A stretch of 15,044 nucleotides of DNA. Source: an uncultured delta proteobacterium. GTDB lineage: Bacteria; Desulfobacterota; WTBG01; CAIYCZ01. The notes under the pieces were generated by a model. The model saw only the letters and a list, made by a program, of their open reading frames with translations. It did no database searches and was not told the origin of the DNA. A program made the translations under genes and the position numbers. The DNA is taken from assembly GCA_903924805.1 (NCBI GenBank), contig CAIYCZ010000292.1, forward strand, positions 1 through 15,044, written 5' to 3'. Each line of letters starts with the position of its first letter. Within the stretch, counting starts at the first letter, position 1. Shown here piece by piece: positions 7,184-14,372 of the stretch.

Positions 7184-7417
7184 ATGGAGAAAAGGGATAT
7201 TGAAATTATAGAAAAATACAGCCCGGTGGATGATGAATTAAAAAGACACGTAGAGGAGCATCAAAAGTTTGAGAAAATCCTGGAAGACTTCAACCGCCGG
7301 GTTTATCTTTCACCGGAAGACGAGGTGGAGAAAAAAAGAATTAAAAAGCTGAAGCTCAAAGGCAGGGATAAAATTGAAGAGATTTTGGCAAAGTATCGCA
7401 ACCTCCAGAAACATTAA
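7184..7417 (+). CDS. DUF465-like small helical protein
   Basis: This 77-residue charged protein probably forms a helical hairpin. Residues 15-45 (VDDELKRHVEEHQKFEKILE and onward) and 50-75 (EVEKKRIKKLKLKGRDKIEE and onward) show a coiled-coil-like pattern of spaced Leu/Ile/Phe, separated by the turn RVYLSPED. The layout of an EH-containing first helix and a second helix with a Lys-Leu-Lys-Leu-Lys run before a D-x-I-x-x-I motif matches the DUF465/YdcH family, whose function is not known. There are no Cys residues, signal peptide or membrane segment. The ribosome-binding site AAGGGAGGT (7167-7175) lies 8 nt before the ATG and fixes the start. It stands alone between a candidate promoter and the ilvB upstream palindrome. 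The gene is real with good confidence; the family call is moderate. Confidence 0.75.
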   Translation: MEKRDIEIIEKYSPVDDELKRHVEEHQKFEKILEDFNRRVYLSPEDEVEKKRIKKLKLKGRDKIEEILAKYRNLQKH

Positions 7418-7461
7418 TCGTTAGATCCGGCTGCAAAGATCCAAAAGCTTATAGATTGTCC

Positions 7462-7485
7462 TAAAATATAGTATACTATATTTTA
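7462..7485. promoter_or_regulatory. Perfect 24-bp AT-rich palindrome upstream of ilvB
   Basis: The half-site TAAAATATAGTA (7462-7473) is followed immediately by its exact reverse complement TACTATATTTTA (7474-7485), with no central spacer. It contains -10-like hexamers (TATACT 7472-7477, TATATT 7477-7482), and TTGTCC at 7456-7461 could act as a weak -35 with a 15-nt spacer to the latter. It lies 90 nt before the chosen ilvB start. It could be an operator overlapping the ilvB promoter, or an AT-rich transcript hairpin after the DUF465-like gene. The symmetry is certain; the role is inferred. Confidence 0.5.
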
Positions 7486-7574
7486 AGTATATATACGGAA
7501 AATGCAAGATAACAAATTCGGGCTGTGTGGCTCCAGAGAATTCCGCAACCCGTATTTTAATGGCAGGTGATACG

Positions 7575-9254
7575 GTGAAACTTACAGGAGCACAGATTTT
7601 TTTAGAATGTCTGCAACGGGAACAGGTGAAAGTGATTTTCGGCTATCCCGGCGGATCGGTACTTGATGTATATAATCATCTCTATGATGCCAGCATCAAG
7701 CACATACTGGTGCGCCATGAGCAGGCTGCTGTTCATGCGGCAGATGGATATGCCCGGGTGACCGGGGAGGTGGGAGTCTGCCTGGTAACCTCAGGCCCGG
7801 GAGCGACAAATACGGTCACCGGTATTGCAACCGCCCATATGGATTCGATACCGGTTGTTGTGTTTTCCGGCCAGGTCCCTACTATGCTCATCGGCAATGA
7901 CGCATTTCAGGAGGCAGACATTGTGGGCATCACCAGACCCTGCACGAAACACAACTACCTGGTGCGGGACGTAAAAGAACTGGCAGCCGTTATCAAAGAG
8001 GCTTTTTACATTGCCCGGTCAGGCCGCCCCGGACCGGTGCTTGTCGATCTGCCCAAAGATGTCCTGAGAGCAAGCGATACGTTTCATTACCCGGAACATA
8101 TCACCATGCGCAGCTACCGGCCTACCTACAAGGGTAACAAGCGGCAGATAGTGCGTGCCATGGAGGAAATGGTAGCCGCAAGGAAACCGGTAATCTATGC
8201 CGGGGGCGGGGTTATTTTATCCAATGCCTCAAAAGAACTGACAACCTTTGCCAGGAAACTGAATATCCCGGTGACAACGACCCTCATGGGTCTGGGGGCA
8301 TTTCCCGGGTCAGACCCCCTGTGCCTCGGGATGCTCGGCATGCACGGAACCTACCGGGCAAATATGGCGGTGACCCACTGCGACCTGTTAATAGCCATTG
8401 GTGCGCGGTTTGACGACCGGGTGACCGGAGACCTCAATAAATTTGCCCCATCGGCAAAAGTCATCCATATGGATATTGACCCGACATCCATCAGCAAAAA
8501 CATTAAGGTGGATATTCCCATTGTCGGCGATGTGAGGGAGATTATCAAAGAATGCCTCACCATCATAAGCGAACAGAAGATTCAGAAGGATCACCGCAAA
8601 GAGTGGCTGAATGAGATTAAACACTGGCGGGAGAAGCATACGCTGGCATACAAGAAGAGCACGAACATCAAGCCGCAATATGTTATTGAAAAAATATACG
8701 AGCTGACAAAGGGGGACTGCATTGTGGCTACCGAAGTCGGCCAGAACCAGATGTGGACTGCCCAGTACTTTACATTTGACAAACCGCGCCGGCTCCTTAC
8801 CTCCGGCGGACTCGGCACCATGGGGTACGGGTTCCCTGCGGCGATTGGCGCTCAGGTTGCCTTCCCTGATAAAACCGTTATTGACATTGCCGGGGATGGA
8901 AGCATCCAGATGAACATTCAGGAACTGGCAACCGCCGTGCAATACCAGCTGCCGGTAAAAATCGTCATTCTCAATAATCACTGTCTGGGCATGGTCAGGC
9001 AGTGGCAGGAGCTTTTTTACGACAAGCGGTATTCGCACTCACGGTTCGAGACCCACCCCGACTTTGTGAAGCTGGCAGAAGCATACGGGGCGGTGGGGCT
9101 TCGCGCAACGAAACCTGAAGAAGTAGAAAAGGTCATCAAAAGGGGCCTTGCAACGCACAAGACGGTCATCATGGAATTTGTCGTGGAAAGTGAGGAAGGT
9201 GTGTATCCCATGGTGCCTGCCGGAGCGTCGATTGACAAGATGATCCTTCTGTAA
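7575..9254 (+). CDS. ilvB: Acetolactate synthase (AHAS) large, catalytic subunit
   Basis: AHAS joins two pyruvates, or pyruvate and 2-oxobutyrate, to make acetolactate or acetohydroxybutyrate, the first common step to Val, Leu and Ile. It uses thiamine diphosphate, Mg and FAD. Seen: GYPGGSVLDVYN, catalytic Glu49 in RHEQAAVHAADGYAR, SGPGATNTVTGIA, FQEADIVGITRPCTKHNYLV, the FAD-domain GARFDDRVTGD, and the thiamine-diphosphate motif from GDGS (Asp441) to NN (467-468). I chose GTG 7575 because MKLTGAQIF is the usual start and AGGTGAT (7565-7571) lies just upstream, giving 559 residues. ATG 7560 and GTG 7527 are in frame but have poorer sites. With ilvH it forms the holoenzyme; a 62-nt gap with an AGCT heptamer array separates them. 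Confidence 0.97.
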   Translation: MKLTGAQIFLECLQREQVKVIFGYPGGSVLDVYNHLYDASIKHILVRHEQAAVHAADGYARVTGEVGVCLVTSGPGATNTVTGIATAHMDSIPVVVFSGQVPTMLIGNDAFQEADIVGITRPCTKHNYLVRDVKELAAVIKEAFYIARSGRPGPVLVDLPKDVLRASDTFHYPEHITMRSYRPTYKGNKRQIVRAMEEMVAARKPVIYAGGGVILSNASKELTTFARKLNIPVTTTLMGLGAFPGSDPLCLGMLGMHGTYRANMAVTHCDLLIAIGARFDDRVTGDLNKFAPSAKVIHMDIDPTSISKNIKVDIPIVGDVREIIKECLTIISEQKIQKDHRKEWLNEIKHWREKHTLAYKKSTNIKPQYVIEKIYELTKGDCIVATEVGQNQMWTAQYFTFDKPRRLLTSGGLGTMGYGFPAAIGAQVAFPDKTVIDIAGDGSIQMNIQELATAVQYQLPVKIVILNNHCLGMVRQWQELFYDKRYSHSRFETHPDFVKLAEAYGAVGLRATKPEEVEKVIKRGLATHKTVIMEFVVESEEGVYPMVPAGASIDKMILL

Positions 9255-9257
9255 AGA

Positions 9258-9289
9258 AGCTGAAAGCTGATAGCTGACAGCTCATAGCT
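9258..9289. repeat. AGCT heptamer tandem array in the ilvB-ilvH gap
   Basis: AGCT recurs exactly every 7 nt at 9258, 9265, 9272, 9279 and 9286. The units read AGCTGAA, AGCTGAT, AGCTGAC, AGCTCAT and a final partial AGCT. The array fills half of the 62-nt spacer and starts 4 nt after the ilvB stop. Heptameric short tandem repeats of this kind are well known in cyanobacteria and occur elsewhere; the biological role is unclear. It includes the odd palindrome AGCTGACAGCT, so a small hairpin is possible. Confidence 0.8.
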
Positions 9290-9316
9290 TAAAAATATAC
9301 TCGAGGAAGCTACCGT

Positions 9317-9808
9317 ATGCGTCACACCATCTCAGTATTAGTCGATAACAAGCCGGGTGTATTAGCCCGGGTGGCAGGGCTGTTCAGCGGCAGGGGGTTT
9401 AACATAGAGTGCCTTTCGGTAAATGAAACCCTTGACCCGACGGTTTCCCAGATGACGCTCGTCACCAGGGGCGATGATCAGCTTATAGAGCAGATTATCA
9501 AGCAGCTCAATAAACTTATAGATGTGATTAAAGTTGTTGACCTTGAAAACGGTGATTATGTGGGCCGGGAAATGGCGCTTATCAAGGTGAGTGTTGAAAA
9601 TACAAAACGCTCCGAGGTGTTGAGCATTGTGGATATCTTTCGCGGCAAGGTGGTTGACATCAGTCCGAGTTTTTATACCATAGAGGTTACCGGTGACGAA
9701 GCTAAGATACGGGCCATTGTTGAGCTGTTCAAGCCCATCGGCATAAAGGAAATCGCCCGCACCGGGAAAGTTGCCTTAACCCGCGAGAGCAAGGAGCGGA
9801 AAGCATAA
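9317..9808 (+). CDS. ilvH: Acetolactate synthase small, regulatory subunit
   Basis: The small subunit activates AHAS and confers end-product inhibition. Residues 1-75 form an ACT domain beginning MRHTISVLVDNKPGVLARVA and continuing FSGRGFNIECLSVNETLDP. The remainder (GREMALIKVSVENTKRSEVL onward) is the C-terminal ACT-like domain that contacts the catalytic subunit. At 163 residues it equals the usual length. Asn11, Gly14 and Asn29, positions linked to valine binding in E. coli IlvH, are all present, so valine feedback is likely (inference). AGGA at 9304-9307 lies 9 nt before the ATG. It follows ilvB and precedes pssA by 11 nt. The gene could equally be called ilvN. Confidence 0.96.
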   Translation: MRHTISVLVDNKPGVLARVAGLFSGRGFNIECLSVNETLDPTVSQMTLVTRGDDQLIEQIIKQLNKLIDVIKVVDLENGDYVGREMALIKVSVENTKRSEVLSIVDIFRGKVVDISPSFYTIEVTGDEAKIRAIVELFKPIGIKEIARTGKVALTRESKERKA

Positions 9809-9819
9809 AAGAGCATGGT

Positions 9820-10656
9820 ATGAAGCCACGATTTGCAAAACGCTACCAGGGAGAAGAACAGCCGCGCATGAATACCATAAAAAAGGGTATCTATGTGCTT
9901 CCGAGCTTTCTCACGTCGCTGAGCCTGCTCGCTGGATTCTACTCTATTATAGCAACGCTCAATGGTGACTTCATAAAGGCAGCCTGGGCAATTCTGGTGT
10001 CCGGCATATTTGACGGTGTTGACGGCCGGGTTGCCCGCATCACCCACTCGACCACCCGGTTTGGCGTTGAATATGACTCGCTTTCTGACCTGGTTGCCTT
10101 TGGCGTAGCACCGGGCGTGCTCGTCTACTGGTGGGCGCTGAAACCGCTTGGCAGGTGGGGATGGCTTGCTGCATTTCTGTATGTGGCCTGCGGGGCCATA
10201 CGCCTTGCCCGGTTTAACGTGCAGATAAATACGGTGGAAAGCAAATACTTTCAGGGATTGCCAATACCTGCTGCTGCCGGGCTGGTCGCTACCGTCATTA
10301 TCTTTCTTTTACACGTAGGGATGGAGCCGCAGGTGGTGCAGATACCGCTGCTGCTCATTGCCTATATGCTTGCCTTCCTGATGGTGAGCACGGTGAAGTT
10401 TAACAGCTTCAAGGAACTGCAGCTTGCCCGCAGGAAGCCGTTTAATGCCATAATAGTTTTGATTTTATTGATCGTTTTTATCTTATCAGAGCCGCAGATC
10501 ATGCTTTTTTCCCTGTGCTTTGCCTATGTGCTATCAGGGCCGACCACCTTTTTTGTGCACCTGCTTAAGAGAAGCAAAACACCGGAAACAAAGGGTGCTG
10601 ATGGACTGCAACCAACGATAGAGAATAAAAATGCCTGGCAGAAAATCAAACACTGA
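9820..10656 (+). CDS. pssA: CDP-diacylglycerol-serine O-phosphatidyltransferase (phosphatidylserine synthase)
   Basis: PssA transfers a phosphatidyl group from CDP-diacylglycerol to serine, the first step to phosphatidylethanolamine. It is an integral membrane enzyme of the CDP-alcohol phosphotransferase family. The family motif is complete: Asp65, then DGRVAR from Asp68, Gly82, Asp86 and Asp90 in GVEYDSLSD. Hydrophobic segments fill most of the rest (for example WAILVSGIF, LAAFLYVACGA, LVATVIIFLL, AIIVLILLIVFIL), and the tail is polar. At 278 residues it is the membrane, B. subtilis-like form rather than the soluble E. coli type. ATG 9868 (MNTIKKGIYVLPS) is an alternative start with the purine-rich GGGAGAAG ahead of it. 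Its place among ilv/leu genes is known in several bacteria; psd, the next enzyme and common neighbour, is absent here. Confidence 0.93.
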   Translation: MKPRFAKRYQGEEQPRMNTIKKGIYVLPSFLTSLSLLAGFYSIIATLNGDFIKAAWAILVSGIFDGVDGRVARITHSTTRFGVEYDSLSDLVAFGVAPGVLVYWWALKPLGRWGWLAAFLYVACGAIRLARFNVQINTVESKYFQGLPIPAAAGLVATVIIFLLHVGMEPQVVQIPLLLIAYMLAFLMVSTVKFNSFKELQLARRKPFNAIIVLILLIVFILSEPQIMLFSLCFAYVLSGPTTFFVHLLKRSKTPETKGADGLQPTIENKNAWQKIKH

Positions 10657-10657
10657 G

Positions 10658-12190
10658 ATGCACTACATAAAGATATTTGATACAACGCTCCGTGACGGAG
10701 AGCAGTCTCCCGGCAATACCATGAACATCCAGGAAAAGCTGCGGGTAGCGCGGCAGCTGGAGAGCCTGGGAGTGGATATTATCGAAGCCGGCTTTCCCAT
10801 TGCGTCCCCGGGAGATTTTGCCGCAGTGCGGGAAATCGCGCGCACGGTTAAAAAATGCGAAGTGGCCGGGCTTGCGCGAGCCAATGACAAGGATATTGAC
10901 CGTGCCTGGGAAGCGATTAAGGAGGCGAAAAATCCGCGCATCCACACATTCATCTCAACCTCTGATATTCACCTCAAGCACCAGCTCAGGAAAAACCGCG
11001 ACGAAGTGCTGGAGATGGCGGTGCACGCGGTGAAACGCGCGAAAAAATATACGCCCAATGTGGAGTTCTCCGCAATGGATGCCACCAGAACCGACCGGGA
11101 GTATCTCTGTACCGTACTGTCAGCGGTCATAGATGCCGGAGCCATAACAATAAACATTCCCGATACCGTGGGATATGCAATTCCCCATGAGTTTGGTGAT
11201 CTGATCCGCTATATCAGGGAGCATGTCTCCACTATATCCCGGGCGACTATCAGCGTTCACTGCCACAATGACCTGGGGCTTGCCGTTGCGAATTCCCTTG
11301 CCGCCGTGATGAACGGGGCGCGGCAGGTGGAGTGTACCATCAACGGCATCGGCGAGCGGGCGGGCAATGCCTCTATGGAAGAGCTGGTCATGATCCTGCG
11401 CACGCGACGGGATCAGCTATCTCTTGATAGCAGAATTGTTACTAAAAAAATCTATGGGACGAGCCGGCTTATAACCTCCATAACCGGTGTGCCGGTGCAG
11501 CCCAACAAGGCAATTGTCGGCGCCAATGCATTTGCCCATGAGTCAGGGATTCACCAGGACGGGCTGCTTAAAGATAAGATCACCTATGAAATCATGACGC
11601 CTGAATCTATCGGCATCAGCAAAAGCACGCTGGTGATTGGGAAGCACTCCGGAAGCCATGCCTTCCTGGACCGTGTGACAGAGCTTGGTTACAAGCTCAG
11701 CAAGAATGACCTTAAGGTGGTTTTTGAGCGGTTCAAGGAGCTTGCAGATAAGAAAAAGGAAATTTATGATGAAGACATAGAGGCGATCGTCACCGAGGTA
11801 AGTCTCAGGGCTCCGGACAAATACAAGCTGCTCAACATGAATGTGATGAGCGGCACGGGTGCCATTCCTGCCGCAACGGTTGAAATGGAAGTGGACGGGA
11901 ACGTTATCAAGGATGTGGGGTTCGGCGACGGGCCGGTGGATGCTGCATTCAAAACGATTGCCAAAATTACCGGAACAAAGAGCCGGCTGCTGAAGTATGC
12001 GGTAAACTCCATCACCGGCGGCACCGATGCACAGGGAGAGGTGACGGTGCGGCTTGAGGAGGACGGCTGCGTGATGGTGGGGCAGGGCTCTCACACCGAT
12101 ATTATCATGGCAAGCGTGCTGGCCTATGTGAATGCGCTGAACCGCCTCGAGCACCTGAAGCACCGGTCGGTAAAAGGAATCTACCAGTAA
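10658..12190 (+). CDS. leuA: 2-isopropylmalate synthase
   Basis: LeuA condenses 2-oxoisovalerate with acetyl-CoA, committing carbon to leucine. With ATG 10658 the protein has 510 residues and the metal-site residues fall at the positions typical of bacterial LeuA: Asp13 in FDTTLRDGEQSPG, His201 and His203 in HCHNDLGLAVAN, and Asn237 in GERAGNAS. This supports the start. Other motifs are FISTSDIHLKHQL, VEFSAMDATRTD and AHESGIHQDGLLKD. The C-terminal part (from about residue 390) is the alpha/beta regulatory domain that binds leucine in the family. The ATG is 1 nt after the pssA stop; ATG 10631, which overlaps pssA, is a possible alternative. A related citramalate synthase cannot be fully excluded by eye, but adjacent leuCD argue for LeuA. 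Confidence 0.95.
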   Translation: MHYIKIFDTTLRDGEQSPGNTMNIQEKLRVARQLESLGVDIIEAGFPIASPGDFAAVREIARTVKKCEVAGLARANDKDIDRAWEAIKEAKNPRIHTFISTSDIHLKHQLRKNRDEVLEMAVHAVKRAKKYTPNVEFSAMDATRTDREYLCTVLSAVIDAGAITINIPDTVGYAIPHEFGDLIRYIREHVSTISRATISVHCHNDLGLAVANSLAAVMNGARQVECTINGIGERAGNASMEELVMILRTRRDQLSLDSRIVTKKIYGTSRLITSITGVPVQPNKAIVGANAFAHESGIHQDGLLKDKITYEIMTPESIGISKSTLVIGKHSGSHAFLDRVTELGYKLSKNDLKVVFERFKELADKKKEIYDEDIEAIVTEVSLRAPDKYKLLNMNVMSGTGAIPAATVEMEVDGNVIKDVGFGDGPVDAAFKTIAKITGTKSRLLKYAVNSITGGTDAQGEVTVRLEEDGCVMVGQGSHTDIIMASVLAYVNALNRLEHLKHRSVKGIYQ

Positions 12191-12280
12191 ATCTCAATCT
12201 CAGATCTCAAATCTCAGATTTCAAATTTGGCGAAGTTAACTTTTTACAATTGTTTGAGATTTCTGATTTGAGGTTTGGGA
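12191..12280. repeat. Inverted pair of heptamer arrays (possible large hairpin) after leuA
   Basis: The left array is built of ATCTCA/ATTTCA units at 12191, 12197, 12204, 12211 and 12218, spaced 7 nt apart after the first. The right array, 12253-12280, reads TTTGAGA, TTTCTGA, TTTGAGG, TTTGGGA in exact 7-nt steps and is an imperfect reverse complement of the left. About 28 nt lie between them. The RNA could fold into a long imperfect stem followed by TTTTTT at 12281-12286, so it may also terminate the leuA transcript. The array starts at the base after the leuA stop. Confidence 0.65.
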
Positions 12281-12295
12281 TTTTTTAATTTCAGC

Positions 12296-12445
12296 AGGTT
12301 GTTGAAAAAGTTGTTTTCCCCAGGCTGGTCAAAAACATTCAGATGCAAGGCGCGCGACATCGCGAGGAATGAGGCGTACTTTCGCAGTACGCTGCAATGA
12401 CGAGGGGTGAGCGCAACGCAGCAGATGGATGTTTTTCAACAGCCT
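12296..12445. mobile_element. MITE-like element with terminal inverted repeats between leuA and leuC
   Basis: The ends AGGTTGTTGAAAAA (12296-12309) and TTTTTCAACAGCCT (12432-12445) are inverted repeats matching at 13 of 14 positions. Further in, AAAACATTCAGATGC and GCAGATGGATGTTTTT continue the dyad. The centre is a perfect hairpin, GCGTACT (12374-12380) and AGTACGC (12386-12392) around TTCGC. About 150 nt, no coding capacity and dyad ends fit a non-autonomous miniature element or large REP-like repeat. Similar CTGTTGAAAAA-ended repeats recur in several bacterial genomes (from memory). No convincing target-site duplication is visible. Its right end lies 13 nt before leuC. Confidence 0.65.
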
Positions 12446-12458
12446 CTCAGGAAGATGT

Positions 12459-13718
12459 ATGGGAATGACTACAGTTGAAAAAATTTTAGCAAGCCATGCA
12501 GGGCTTGACAGGGTAATTCCGGGACAACTCATCGAAGCACGGGTTGACTTGGTGCTTGCAAATGACATAACAGCACCGATTGCCATAAAGGAATTCAGGG
12601 AGGCGGGTGCCCGGAAGGTCTTTGACCGGGAGCGCATCGTGCTGGTCCCCGACCATTTTGCGCCCAACAAGGATATAGCATCAGCCGAGCAGTGCCGCAT
12701 TATGCGCGAGTTTGCTGTTGAGCAGAGCCTCAAATATTATTTTGAAGTGGGAGAAATGGGTATTGAGCACGCGCTGCTTCCGGAACAGGGACTGGTGCTT
12801 CCCGGTGACATTGTTATCGGCGCAGACAGCCACACCTGTACCTACGGTGCGCTTGGGGCATTTGCCACCGGGGTTGGCAGTACCGATGTTGCCGCTGCCA
12901 TGATTACCGGAGAGGCGTGGTTTAAAGTTCCTGAAACCATACGATTTGTCTATAAAGGCACGCTTCAGCCCTGGGTGAGCGGCAAAGACCTGATACTCTA
13001 CACCATCGGTGATATTGGTGTTGACGGTGCACGGTACAAAGCAATGGAGTTTAGCGGAGAGGCGCTTGCCGCGCTGTCCGTCGAGTCCCGCTTAACCATG
13101 GCCAACATGGCAATAGAGGCAGGTGCCAAGTGCGGCATCTTTAACCCTGATGCAAAAACGATCCAGTTCGTGCGCGAGCGCACCAGCCGCGGCTATACGG
13201 TGTATGAGAGCGACCGGGATGCTCACTATGCAGAGGTTCGGGAATATGATGTGAGTTCAGTGGAGCCCCAGGTTTCCTTCCCGCACTCGCCGGCAAACAC
13301 CCGCCCGGTCAGTGCAGCGGGAACTATTCCCATTAACCAGTCAGTTATCGGCTCGTGCACCAACGGACGCATAGAGGACCTGCGCAGTGCAGCCCAGGTG
13401 CTGAAAGGGCGCAGAGTCGCCTCCGGGGTGCGGCTCATCATTATTCCTGCAACCCAGGCAATATATAAGCAGGCACTGAAAGAGGGGTTGTTTGAGATTT
13501 TTCTCGATGCCCATGCGGTTATAAGTACGCCAACCTGCGGGCCGTGCCTTGGTGGACACATGGGAATCCTTGCAAAAGGAGAGACGGCAATTGCCACAAC
13601 CAACAGAAACTTTGTCGGCAGGATGGGACACCCCGAGAGCCGGGTATTTCTCTCAAACCCCGCAGTGGCTGCAGCCTCGGCAGTACTTGGACGCATTGCA
13701 TCACCGGAAGAGCTTTAA
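12459..13718 (+). CDS. leuC: 3-isopropylmalate dehydratase large subunit (short form)
   Basis: LeuC with LeuD isomerises 2- to 3-isopropylmalate through a [4Fe-4S] cluster of the aconitase type. From ATG 12459 the protein has 419 residues, the short archaeal/clostridial-type form rather than the 466 of E. coli. Cluster cysteines are Cys300 (SCTNGR), Cys360 and Cys363 (TCGPCLGG), the positions expected for the short form with this start. Also seen is GADSHTCTYGALGAFATGVGSTD. AGGAAG (12449-12454) precedes ATG 12459 by 4 nt and ATG 12465 by 10 nt. An in-frame ATG at 12429 lies inside the repeat element and should not be used. The stop codon overlaps the edge of the next repeat. Short-form enzymes also include homoaconitases; leuA nearby favours the leucine role. 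Confidence 0.94.
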   Translation: MGMTTVEKILASHAGLDRVIPGQLIEARVDLVLANDITAPIAIKEFREAGARKVFDRERIVLVPDHFAPNKDIASAEQCRIMREFAVEQSLKYYFEVGEMGIEHALLPEQGLVLPGDIVIGADSHTCTYGALGAFATGVGSTDVAAAMITGEAWFKVPETIRFVYKGTLQPWVSGKDLILYTIGDIGVDGARYKAMEFSGEALAALSVESRLTMANMAIEAGAKCGIFNPDAKTIQFVRERTSRGYTVYESDRDAHYAEVREYDVSSVEPQVSFPHSPANTRPVSAAGTIPINQSVIGSCTNGRIEDLRSAAQVLKGRRVASGVRLIIIPATQAIYKQALKEGLFEIFLDAHAVISTPTCGPCLGGHMGILAKGETAIATTNRNFVGRMGHPESRVFLSNPAVAAASAVLGRIASPEEL

Positions 13719-13860
13719 AATCCCCCTGAATCCCCCTTTAGCAAAGAGGGAAAATAAGTCCTCCTTTTTTTAAAGGGGAGTAAGAGAGGATTTTTAGTAT
13801 GGAAAAATCAATACGCTTTTGTCCCTCCCTTTTCTAAAGGGAGGTCAGGAGGGATTTAAA
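13714..13860. repeat. Pyrimidine/purine palindromic repeat in the leuC-leuD gap
   Basis: Three diverged copies of one motif fill the gap. A left copy (13714-13751) is built around CCCCCTTTAGCAAAGAGGG. A middle copy (13759-13793) and a right copy (13822-13860) are oriented opposite to the left one, so the outer copies form a palindrome bounded by TTTAAA on each side. The right copy contains a perfect 9-bp hairpin, CCTCCCTTT (13824-13832) and AAAGGGAGG (13836-13844). The element begins inside the leuC stop region. Its right arm places AGGAGGG (13847-13853) 14 nt before the leuD ATG, the only SD-like sequence there. Confidence 0.75.
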
Positions 13861-13867
13861 AATACCA

Positions 13868-14362
13868 ATGGAACTGAAAGGAAAAATCTGGAAGTTTGGC
13901 GATAATGTTGATACCGATGCAATTATTCCTGCGCGGTATCTTAACACCTCAGACCCTGCTGAGCTTGCCCGGCACTGCATGGAGGACGCAGACCCCGCGT
14001 TTCCCGGCACGGTGAAGAAGGGCGATATCATTGTTGCCGGGGCAAATTTTGGCTGCGGGTCGTCACGGGAGCATGCCCCGATTGCCATCAAGGCGGCAGG
14101 AGTGGCGTGCGTGATCGCAAAGAGCTTTGCCCGCATCTTTTACCGGAATGCGTTCAATATGGGCCTTCCCATTCTTGAATGCCCGGAGGCGTTTGACAGC
14201 GTTGCGGAAGGTGACGAGGTGTCCGTATCGCTTGCCAGCGGGGAAATTAGCGTCCCTGCAAAAGGTGTGAAGCTGAAAGCCCGGCCAGTGCCTGAATTTA
14301 TGCAGTCGCTGCTCAATGCCGGCGGGCTTATGAGCTATGTAAAAAAGAAAGCACGGCTTTAA
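13868..14362 (+). CDS. leuD: 3-isopropylmalate dehydratase small subunit (short form)
   Basis: LeuD is the swivelling small subunit that completes the isomerase active site with LeuC. At 164 residues it is the short form that pairs with 420-residue LeuC; E. coli LeuD has about 200. Seen: WKFGDNVDTDAIIPARYL near the N-terminus, the conserved GANFGCGSSREHAPIAIKAAG, and AKSFARIFYRNAFNMGLPILE. The substrate loop reads YLNT; from memory, related archaeal isopropylmalate and homoaconitate isomerases differ in this loop, so it does not by itself settle specificity. The spacing of the only SD-like sequence (AGGAGGG, 14 nt upstream) is long. leuB does not follow, so the pathway is completed from elsewhere. 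Confidence 0.94.
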   Translation: MELKGKIWKFGDNVDTDAIIPARYLNTSDPAELARHCMEDADPAFPGTVKKGDIIVAGANFGCGSSREHAPIAIKAAGVACVIAKSFARIFYRNAFNMGLPILECPEAFDSVAEGDEVSVSLASGEISVPAKGVKLKARPVPEFMQSLLNAGGLMSYVKKKARL

Positions 14363-14372
14363 AAATAAAAAA

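Noticed and set aside
7502..7570. 22-codon frame (MQDNKFGLCGSREFRN onward) ending inside the ilvB ribosome-binding site, like an attenuator leader peptide
   Set aside because: It is not enriched in Leu, Ile or Val codons and has a weak SD; no competing terminator hairpin is visible before ilvB. Position alone is not enough.
8388..9038. 216-codon minus-strand frame opposite ilvB
   Set aside because: Shadow of the conserved thiamine-diphosphate domain of ilvB; no SD or family motif.
9258..9289. Possible CRISPR-like array
   Set aside because: The units are 7 nt with no spacers, far from CRISPR architecture, and there are no cas genes.
11543..12163. 206-codon minus-strand frame opposite leuA
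   Set aside because: His-rich shadow of the leuA regulatory domain; no start signals.
12291..12450. TCAG on both sides of the MITE-like element as a target-site duplication
   Set aside because: The two copies are at different distances from the inverted repeats (1 nt and 1-2 nt with a mismatched base between), and a 4-nt match is easily chance.
12329..12733. 134-codon minus-strand frame spanning the MITE-like element and leuC start
   Set aside because: Half lies in the non-coding repeat and half is antisense to leuC; it is not a transposase and has no family pattern.
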